Source: Amaranthus tricolor (taxonomy: Eukaryota > Streptophyta > Magnoliopsida > Caryophyllales > Amaranthaceae). From it: 64,000 nucleotides of DNA. Numbering within the stretch: the stretch's first letter is position 1; each line of letters opens with the position of its first letter. The translations under genes and the position numbers were made by a program. The stretch spans positions 1,575,001-1,639,000 of the forward strand of contig NC_080051.1 in assembly GCF_026212465.1 (NCBI RefSeq). Reading direction: 5' to 3'. Below, one piece after another: positions 51,891-62,258 of the stretch. A model generated the notes under the pieces. It saw only the letters and a list, made by a program, of their open reading frames with translations. It had not been told where the DNA came from and ran no database searches.

Positions 51891-53600
51891 CGATGAAGAA
51901 TGAACAAGGATTAATGGTCAATGACGAATGAACGATGAAGAATGATCAAGGATCAATGATCAATGAAGAATGAACGATGAAGAATGAACAAGGATCATTG
52001 ATCAATGAAAAATGACCGATGAAGAAAGAACAAGGATCAATGATCAATAAAGAATGAACGATGAAGAATGAACAAGGAATAATGGTCAACGACGAATGAA
52101 CGATGAAGAATGAACAAGGATCAATGATCAATGAAGAATGAACGATGAAGAATGAACAAGGATCAATGATCAATGAAGAATGAACGATGAAGAATTAACA
52201 AGGATCAATGGTCAATGACGAATGAACGATGAAGAATGAAGAAGGATCATTGATCAATGAAGAATGAACGATTAAGAATGAACGATGAAGAATGAACAAG
52301 GATCAATGATAAATGAAGAATGAACAAGGATCAATGATCAATAGAGAATGAACGATGAAGAATGAACAAGGATCAATGATCATCAATGACGAATGAACGA
52401 TGAAGAATGAACAAAGATCAATGATCAATGAAGAATGAACGATGAAGAATGAACAAGGATCAATGATCAATGAAGAATGAACGATGAAGAATGAACAAGC
52501 TTCAATGATCAATGAAGATAGAACGATGAAGAATGAACAAGGATCAAGGATCAATGACGAATGAACGATGAAGAATGAACAAGGATCAATGATCAATGAA
52601 GAATGAACGATGAAGAATAAACAAGGATTAATGGTCAATGACGAATGAACGATGAAGAATGAACAAGCATCAATGATCAATGAAGAATGAACGATGAAGA
52701 ATGAACAAGGATCAATGATCAATGAAGAATGAACGATGAAGAATGAACAAGGATCATTGATCAATGAAGAATGACCGATGAAGAAAGAACAAGGATCAAT
52801 GATCAATGAAGAATGAACGATGAAGAATGAACAAGGATCAATGATTAATGAAAAATGAACGATGAAGAATGAACAAGGAATAATGGTCAACGACGAATGA
52901 ACGATGAAGAATGAACAAGGATCAATGATCAATGAAGAATGAACGATGAAGAATGAACAAGGATCAATGATCAATGAAGAATGAACGATGAAGAATGAAC
53001 AAGGATCAATGATCAATGAAGAATGAACAAGGGTCAATGATCAATAAAGAATGAACGATGAAGAATGAACAAGGATCAATGATCAATGACGAATGAACGA
53101 TGAAGAATGAACAAGGATGAATGATCAATGAAGAATGAATGATGAAGAATGAACAAGGATCAATGATCAATGAACAATGAACGATGAAGAATGAACAAGC
53201 ATCAATGATCAATGAAGATAGAACGATGAAGAACGAAGAAGGATCAATAATCAATGACGAATGAACGATGAAGAATGAACAAGGATCAATGATCAATGAA
53301 GAATGAACGATGAAGAATGAATAAGGATCAATGATCAATGAAGAATGAACGATGAAGAATGAACAAGGATCAATGATCAATGAAGAATGAACGATGAAGA
53401 ATGAAAAAGGATCAATGATCAATGAAGAATGAACGATGAAGAATGAACAAGGATCAATGATCAATGAAGAATGACCGATGAAGAAAGAACAAGGATCAAT
53501 GATCAATGAAGAATGAACGATGAAGAATAAACAACGATCAATGAACAATGAAGAATGAACGATGAAGAATGAACAAGGATCAATGATCAATGAAGAATGA

Positions 53601-55830
53601 ACGATGAAGAATGAACAAGGATCAATGGTCAATGACGAATGAATGATGAAGAATCAACAAGGATCAATGATCAAAGAAGAATGAACAATGAAGAATGTAC
53701 AAGGAGTAATGGTCAATGAAGAATGAAAGATGAAGAATGAACAAGGATCAATGGTCAATGACGAATGAACGATGAAGAATGAACAAGGATCTATGATCAA
53801 TGAAGAATGAACGATTAAGAATGAACAAGGATCAATGATCAATGAATAATGAACGATGAAGAATGAACAAGGATCAATGATCACTGAAGAATGAACAAGG
53901 ATCAATGATTAATAAAGAATGAACGATGAAGAATGAACAAGGATCAATGATCAATGACGAATGAACGATGAAGAATGAACAAAGATCAATGATCAATGAA
54001 GAATGAACGATGAAGAATTAACAAGGATCAATGATTAATGAAAAATGAACGATGAAGAATGAACAAGCATCAATGATCAATGAAGATAGAACGATGAAGA
54101 ATGAACAAGGATCAATGATCAATGACGAATGAACGATGAAGAATGAACAAGGATCAATGATCAATGAAGAATGAACGATGAAGAATGAACAAGGATTAAT
54201 GGTCAATGACGAATGAACGATGAAGAATGAACAAGGATCAATGATCAATGACGAATGAACGATGAAGAATGAACAAGGATCAATGATCAATGAAGAATGA
54301 ACGATGAAGAATGAACAAGGATTAATGGTCAATGACGAATGAACGATGAAGAATGAACAAGGATCAATGGTCAATGACGAATGAACGATGAAGAATGAAC
54401 CAGGATCAATGATCAAAGAAGAATGAACGATGAAGAATGAACGATGAAGAATGAACAAGGATTAATGGTCAATGACGAATGAACGATGAAAAATGAACAA
54501 GGATCAATGATCAATGAAGAATGAACGATTAAGAATGAACAAGGATCAATGATCAATGAAGAATGAACGATGAAGAATGAACAAGGATCAATGGTCAATG
54601 ACGAATGAACGATGAAGAATGAACATGGATCATTGATCAATGAAGAATGAACGATTAAGAATGAACAAGGATCAATGATCAATGAAGAATGAACGATGAA
54701 GAATGAACAAGGATCAATGATCAATGAAGAATGAACGATGAAGAATGAACAAGGATCAATGATCAAAGAAGAATGAACGATGAAAAATGACCAAGGATCA
54801 ATGATCAATGAAGAATGAACAAGGATCAATGATCAATGAAGAATGAACGATGAAGAATGAACAAGGATCAATGATCACTGACGAATGAACGATGAAGAAT
54901 GAACCAGGATCAATGGTCAATGACGAATGAACGATGAAGAATGAACAAGGATCAATGATCATTGAAGAATGAAAGATGAAGAATGAACAAGGATCAATGG
55001 TCAATGACGAATGAACGATGAAAAATGAACAAGGATCAATGATCCATGAAGAATGAACGATGAAGAATGAACAAGGATCAATGATCAATGAAGAATGAAC
55101 AAGGATCAATGATCAATGAAGAATGAACGATGAAGAATGAACAAGGATCAATGATCAATGAAGAATGAACGATGAAGAATGAACAAGGATCAATGGTCAA
55201 TGACGAATGAACGATGAAGAATGAACAAGGATCATTGATCAATGACGAATGAACGATGAAGAATGAACAAGGATCAATGATCAATGAAGAATGAACAAGG
55301 ATCAATGATCAATAAAGAATGAACGATGAAGAATGAACAAGGATCAATGATCATCAATGACGAATGAACGATGAAGAATGAACAAAGATCAATGATCAAT
55401 GAAGAATGAACGATGAAGAATGAACAAGGATCAATGATCAATGAAGAATGAACGATGAAGAATGAACAAGCATCAATGATCAATGAAGATAGAACGATGA
55501 AGAATGAACAAGGATCAATGATCAATGACGAATGAACGATGAAGAAAGAACAAGGATCAATGATCAATGAAGAATGAACGATGAAGAATGAACAAGGATT
55601 AATGGTCAATGACGAATGAACGATGAAGAATGAACAAGGATCAATGATCAATGAAGAATGAACGATGAAGAATGAACAAGGATCATTGATCAATGAAGAA
55701 TGACCGATGAAGAAAGAACAAGGATCAATGATCAATGAAGAATGAACGATGAAGAATGAACAAGGATCAATGATCAATGACGAATGAACGATGAAGAAAG
55801 AACAAGGATCAATGATCAATGAAGAATGAA
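53601..55830. repeat. 3940-bp-lag duplication, copy 2
   Basis: Partner of 49661-51890. It ends just before the AT-rich spacer. A local 14-bp word deletion near 55820-55840 (GAAGAATGAAGAATG) marks the break. Confidence 0.88.
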
Positions 55831-55968
55831 GAATGAACGATGAAGAATGAACAAGGATTAATGGTCAATGACGAATGAACGATGAAGAATGAACAAGGAT
55901 CAATGATCAATGAAGAATGAACGATGAAGAATGAACAAGGATCAATGAATTATATAAATGAATCTTAT

Positions 55969-56799
55969 ATAAGAAGTACAAGGATCTCAAATAAATTTTT
56001 TGAATTCTCTTATCTTATCTAATTATTATCAATGATCACCTATTATCAATGAACAAGGATCTCCTATTATCAGAATGAACAAGGATTAGTTTAGAAGATA
56101 ATAATTATTAGATTTATTTACTATTAGATAATAATCCTAAGACTATTATCTCAAATAATTCTTAGATTTAGGATCACCTATTATCATATAAAATTATTAG
56201 ATTTGAGATAAGACTATTAGATTTATTTACTATTATCTTAATAGTCTTAGGATTTTATTTGAGATAAGACTTTAGATAATAGTAAATAAAAATTATCTCA
56301 AATCTAAATAGTAAATAATAAATTTAAAGAGTTTGCTAGAAATTTGAGATAATAGTAATTGTTAGATATAAGAAATTTGAGATAATAGTAATTTTTAGAT
56401 GAATTATTATATCTAAGACTTTAGATAATAACAAATTTTTAGATAGTAATTTATTAAATTACTAATTCTTCATCTAATAATTCATCTAAAAATTAGATAG
56501 GATCTTGAATTAATAATTATATCTAAGACTATTAATAACTCAAATAAATCTAATAATTATTATCAAAATCTCAAATCTAATAATTTTTATTTACTATTAT
56601 CTAAAATCCTTATCAAATCTAATAATTAATTATTATCTTAATAGTAAATAAATCCTAAGACTATTATCTCAAAATTATTATTTGAGATAAGAATGAGATT
56701 TTTTGCATATTTATTTGAGATAAGACTTTAGATAATGATCAAAATCTGCAAAAAATTGATTTTATTCCCAATTTGAAAAGTTCTCCTTGTACTTCTTAT
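55969..56799. repeat. 16-bp inverted repeat spanning most of the spacer
   Basis: ATAAGAAGTACAAGGA at 55969-55984 is the exact reverse complement of 56784-56799. The arms lie about 800 bp apart and enclose most of the AT-rich spacer. Confidence 0.85.
56222..56290. repeat. 17-bp perfect hairpin in the spacer
   Basis: 56222-56238 (TTTATTTACTATTATCT) pairs perfectly with 56274-56290, leaving a 35-base loop. In this AT-rich context chance inverted repeats are more likely than usual, but this is one of several. Confidence 0.75.
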
Positions 56800-56811
56800 G
56801 ACAAGGATCAA

Positions 56812-56960
56812 TGCAGTCTTAAAGCATCTTGGATCACCTATTAGTTTAGAAGATAATGATCACCTAATTTTATATAATAATTATTAGATTTATTTGAGAT
56901 AATAGTCTTAAAGAATGAAGAATGAACAAGGATTAGTTTAGAAGATGCTTTAAGACTGCA
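56812..56960. repeat. 19-bp perfect inverted repeat near the right edge of the spacer
   Basis: TGCAGTCTTAAAGCATCTT at 56812-56830 is the exact reverse complement of 56942-56960, with 111 bases between. The 14-base TTAGTTTAGAAGAT occurs directly repeated at 56841-56854 and 56933-56946 (and at 56086-56099), overlapping the right arm. Confidence 0.88.
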
Positions 56961-57364
56961 TTTAAGATCTTTACAACAAAAAATTGTTAGATAAGGATCC
57001 TTGTTCATTCTTCATCGTTCATTCTTCATTGATCATTGATCCTTGTTCTTTCTTCATCGGTCATTCTTCATTGATCATTGATCCTTGTTCATTCTTCATC
57101 GTTCATTCTTCATTGATCATTGATCCTTTTTCATTCTTCATCGTTCATTCTTCATTGATCATTGATCCTTTTTCATTCTTCATCGTTCATTCTTCATTGA
57201 TCATTGATCCTTGTTCATTCTTCATCGTTCATTCTTCATTGATCATTGATCCTTGTTCATTCTTCATCGTTCATTCGTCATTGATTATTGATCCTTCTTC
57301 GTTCTTCATCGTTCTATCTTCATTGATCATTGATGCTTGTTCATTCTTCATCGTTCATTCTTCA

Positions 57365-60300
57365 TCGTTCATTCTTAATCGTTCATTCTTCATTGATCAT
57401 AGATCCTTGTTCATTCTTCATCGTTCATTCGTCATTGACCATTGATCCTTGTTCATTCTTCATCTTTCATTCTTCATTGACCATTACTCCTTGTACATTC
57501 TTCATTGTTCATTCTTCTTTGATCATTGATCCTTGTTCATTCTTCATCGTTCATTCGTCATTGACCATTGATCCTTGTTCATTCTTCATCGTTCATTCTT
57601 CATTGATCATTGATCCTTGTTCATTCTTCATCGTTCATTCTTCATTGTTCATTAATCCTTGTTCATTCTTCATCGTTCATTCTTCATTGATCATTGATCC
57701 TTGTTCTTTCTTCATCGGTCATTCTTCATTGATCATTGATCCTTGTTCATTCTTCATCGTTCATTCTTCATTGATCATTGATCCTTTTTCATTCTTCATC
57801 GTTCATTCTTCATTGATCATTGATCCTTTTTCATTCTTCATCGTTCATTCTTCATTGATCATTGATCCTTGTTCATTCTTCATCGTTCATTCTTCATTGA
57901 TCATTGATCCTTGTTCATTCTTCATCGTTCATTCGTCATTGATTATTGATCCTTCTTCGTTCTTCATCGTTCTATCTTCATTGATCATTGATGCTTGTTC
58001 ATTCTTCATCGTTCATTCTTCATTGATCATTGATCCTTGTTCATTCTTCATCGTTCATTCTTCATTGATCATTCATCCTTGTTCATTCTTCATCGTTCAT
58101 TCGTCATTGATCATTGATCCTTGTTCATTCTTCATCGTTCATTCTTTATTGATCATTGATCCTTGTTCATTCTTCATTGATCATTGATCCTTGTTCATTC
58201 TTCATCGTTCATTCTTCATTGATCATTGATCCTTGTTCATTCTTCATCGTTCATTCTTCATTTATCATTGATCCTTGTTCATTCTTCATCGTTCATTCGT
58301 CGTTGACCATTATTCCTTGTTCATTCTTCATCGTTCATTTTTCATTAATCATTGATCCTTGTTCATTCTTCATCGTTCATTCTTCATTGATCATTGATCC
58401 TTGTTCTTTCTTCATCGGTCATTCTTCATTGATCAATGATCCTTGTTCATTCTTCATCGTTCATTCTTCATTGATCATTGATCCTTGTTCATTCTTCATC
58501 GTTCATTCTTCATTGATCATTGATGCTTGTTCATTCTTCATCGTTCATTCGTCATTGACCATTAATCCTTGTTTATTCTTCATCGTTCATTCTTCATTGA
58601 TCATTGATCCTTGTTCATTCTTCATCGTTCATTCGTCATTGATCCTTGATCCTTGTTCATTCTTCATCGTTCTATCTTCATTGATCATTGATGCTTGTTC
58701 ATTCTTCATCGTTCATTCTTCATTGATCATTGATCCTTGTTCATTCTTCATCGTTCATTCTTCATTGATCATTGATCTTTGTTCATTCTTCATCGTTCAT
58801 TCGTCATTGACCATTGATCCTTGTTAATTCTTCATCGTTCATTCTTCATTGATCATTGATCCTTGTTCATTCTTCATCGTTCATTCTTCATTGATCATTG
58901 ATCCTTGTTCATTCTTCATCGTTCATTCGTCGTTGACCATTATTCCTTGTTCATTCTTCATCGTTCATTCTTTATTGATCATTGATCCTTGTTCTTTCTT
59001 CATCGGTCATTCTTCATTGATCAATGATGCTTGTTCATTCTTCATCGTTCATTCTTCATTGATCATTGATCCTTGATCATTCTTCATCGTTCATTCGTCA
59101 TTGACCATTAATCCTTGTTCATTCTTCATCGTTCATTCTTCATTGATCATTGATCCTTGTTCTTTCTTCATCGTTCATTCGTCATTGATCATTGATCCTT
59201 GTTCATTCTTCATCGTTCATTCTTCATTGATCATTGATCCTTGTTCTTTCTTCATCGGTCATTCTTCATTGATCAATGATCCTTGTTCATTCTTCATCGT
59301 TCATTCTTCATTGATCATTGATCCTTGTTCATTCTTCATCGTTCATTCGTCATTGACCATTAATCCTTGTTCATTCTTCATCGTTCATTCTTCATTGATC
59401 ATTGATCCTTGTTCTTTCTTCATCGTTCATTCGTCATTGATCATTGATCCTTGTTCATTCTTCATCGTTCTATCTTCATTGATCATTGATGCTTGTTCAT
59501 TCTTCATCGTTCATTCTTCATTGATTATTGATCCTTGTTCATTCTTCATCGTTCATTCTTCATTGATCATTGATCTTTGTTCATTCTTCATCGTTCATTC
59601 GTCATTGATGATCATTGATCCTTGTTCATTCTTCATCGTTCATTCTTTATTGATCATTGATCCTTGTTCATTCTTCATTGATCATTGATCCTTGTTCATT
59701 CTTCATCGTTCATTCGTCATTGATCAATGATCCTTGTTCATTCTTCATCGTTCATTCGTCATTGACCATTGATCCTTGTTCATTCTTCATCGTTCATTCT
59801 TCATTGATCATTGATCCTTGTTCATTCTTCATCGTTCATTCTTCATTGATCATTGATCCTTGTTCATTCTTCATTGATCATTGATCCTTGTTCATTCTTC
59901 ATCGTTCATTCTTCATGGATCATTGATCCTTGTTCATTTTTCATCGTTCATTCGTCATTGACCATTGATCCTTGTTCATTCTTCATCTTTCATTCTTCAA
60001 TGATCATTGATCCTTGTTCATTCTTCATCGTTCATTCGTCATTGACCATTGATCCTGGTTCATTCTTCATCGTTCATTCGTCATTGATCATTGATCCTTG
60101 TTCATTCTTCATCGTTCATTCTTCATTGATCATTGATCCTTGTTCATTCTTCATTGATCATTGATCCTTGGTCATTTTTCATCGTTCATTCTTCTTTGAT
60201 CATTGATCCTTGTTCATTCTTCATCGTTCATTCTTCATTGATCATTGATCCTTGTTCATTCTTCATCGTTCATTCTTCATTGATCATTGATCCTTGTTCA

Positions 60301-61355
60301 TTCTTAATCGTTCATTCTTCATTGATCAATGATCCTTGTTCATTCTTCATCGTTCATTCGTCATTGACCATTGATCCTTGTTCATTCTTCATCGTTCATT
60401 CTTCATTGATCATTGATCCTTGTTCATTCTTAATCGTTCATTCTTCATTGATCATTGATCCTTGTTCATTTTTCATCGTTCATTCGTCATTGACCATTAA
60501 TCCTTGTTCATTCTTCATCGTTCATTCTTCATCGTTCATTCTTCTTTGATCATTGATCCTGGTTCATTCTTCATCGTTCATTCGTCATTGACCATTGATC
60601 CTTGTTCATTCTTCATCGTTCATTCGTCATTGACCATTAATCCTTGTTCATTCTTCATCGTTCATTCTTCATTGATCATTGATCCTTGTTCATTCTTCAT
60701 CGTTCATTCGTCATTGATCATTGATCCTTGTTCATTCTTCATCGTTCATTCGTCATTGACCATTAATCCTTGTTCATTCTTCATCGTTCATTCTTCATTG
60801 ATCATTGATCCTTGTTCATTCTTCATCGTTCATTCGTCATTGATCATTGATCCTTGTTCATTCTTCATCGTTCTATCTTCATTGATCATTGATGCTTGTT
60901 CATTCTTCATCGTTCATTTTTCATTAATCATTGATCCTTGTTAATTCTTCATCGTTCATTCTTCATTGATCATTGATCTTTGTTCATTCTTCATCGTTCA
61001 TTCGTCATTGATCATTGATCCTTGTTCATTCTTCATCGTTCATTCTTTATTAATCATTGATCCTTGTTCATTCTTCAGTGATCATTGATCCTTGTTCATT
61101 CTTCATCGTTCATTATTCATTGATCATTGATCCTTTTTCATTCTTAATCGTTCATTCTTCATTGATCTTTGATCCTTGTTCATTCTTCATCGTTCATTCG
61201 TCATTGACCATTGATCCTTGTTCATTCTTCATCTTTCATTCTTCATTGACCATTACTCCTTGTACATTCTTCATTGTTCATTCTTCTTTGATCATTGATC
61301 CTTGTTCATTCTTCATCGTTCATTCGTCATTGACCATTGATCCTTGTTCATTCTT
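57365..61355 (-). repeat. Inverted copy of the 49667-53828 satellite block
   Basis: Positions pair with a coordinate sum of 111022 for 58800-61355 and 111193 for 57365-58790. The change of 171 bp corresponds to satellite present at about 52230-52400 on the left and absent on the right. Diagnostic shared variants include the reverse complements of GGATCTATGATC (57395/53798), GTACAAGGAGTAATGG (about 61256/49766) and GATCAAAGATC (near 61165). Confidence 0.85.
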
Positions 61356-62258
61356 CATCGTTCATTCTTCATTGATCATTGATCCTTGTTCATTCTTCAT
61401 CGTTCATTCTTCATTGTTCATTGATCCTTGTTCATTCTTCATCGTTCATTCTTCATTGATCATTGATCCTTGTTCTTTCTTCATCGGTCATTCTTCATTG
61501 ATCATTGATCCTTGTTCATTCTTCATCGTTCATTCTTCATTGATCATTGATCCTTTTTCATTCTTCATCGTTCATTCTTCATTGATCATTGATCCTTGTT
61601 CATTCTTCATCGTTCATTCTTCATTGATCATTGATCCTTGTTCATTCTTCATCGTTCATTCTTCATTGATCATTGATCCTTGTTTATTCTTCATCGTTCA
61701 TTCGTCATTGATCATTGATCCTTCTTCGTTCTTCATCGTTCTATCTTCATTGATCATTGATGCTTGTTCATTCTTCATCGTTCATTCTTCATTGATCATT
61801 GATCCTTGTTCATTCTTCATCGTTCATTCTTCATTGATCATTCATCCTTGTTCATTCTTCATCGTTCATTCGTCATTGATCATTGATCCTTGTTCATTCT
61901 TCATTGATCATTGATCCTTGTTCATTCTTCATTGATCATTGATCCTTGTTCATTCTTCATCATTCATTCTTCATTGATCATTGATCCTTGTTCATTCTTC
62001 ATCGTTCATTCTTCATTGATCATTGATCCTTGTTCATTCTTCATCGTTCATTCGTCGTTGACCATTATTCCTTGTTCATTCTTCATCGTTCATTTTTCAT
62101 TAATCATTGATCCTTGTTCATTCTTCATCGTTCATTCTTCATTGATCATTGATCCTTGTTCTTTCTTCATCGGTCATTCTTCATTGATCAATGATCCTTG
62201 TTCATTCTTCATCGTTCATTCTTCATTGATCATTGATCCTTGTTCATTCTTCATCGTT

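Larger units (their letters stand above)
41035..55949 (+). repeat. 42-bp satellite array, third region up to the orientation switch
   Basis: 14.9 kb of monomers lacking typical A blocks but built from longer blocks repeated at lags of 5200, 1484 and 3940 bp. A recurring cassette with GAACCAGGATC, GACCAAGGATC and ACATTGAAG/ATCATTGAAG monomers occurs near 43394-44485, 48594-49685, 50078-51169 and 54018-55109. The last recognisable monomer ends in ATCAATGAA at 55949. No gene is seen. Confidence 0.92.
55950..56994. other. AT-rich spacer at the satellite orientation switch
   Basis: 1045 bp of very AT-rich sequence unlike the satellite or the retrotransposon. It is built from a few recurring words in both orientations (for example TTTGAGATAATAG and its reverse complement CTATTATCTCAAA; AAGACTTTAGATAAT; TTAGTTTAGAAGAT). 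A 23-bp direct repeat lies at 56133-56155 and 56651-56673, and its first 16 bases recur inverted at 56239-56254. Short satellite scraps in left-arm orientation are embedded (near 56048, 56072, 56800 and 56912). No open frame, tRNA or known element is recognised. It could be a genuine rearrangement joint or a poorly resolved assembly segment. Confidence 0.8.

Noticed and set aside
55819..57445. Simple fold-back sequencing artefact explaining the inverted arm
   Set aside because: A fold-back would give one mirror axis and near-perfect identity. The right arm shows several axes, indels and its own variants. An assembly problem limited to the spacer is not excluded.
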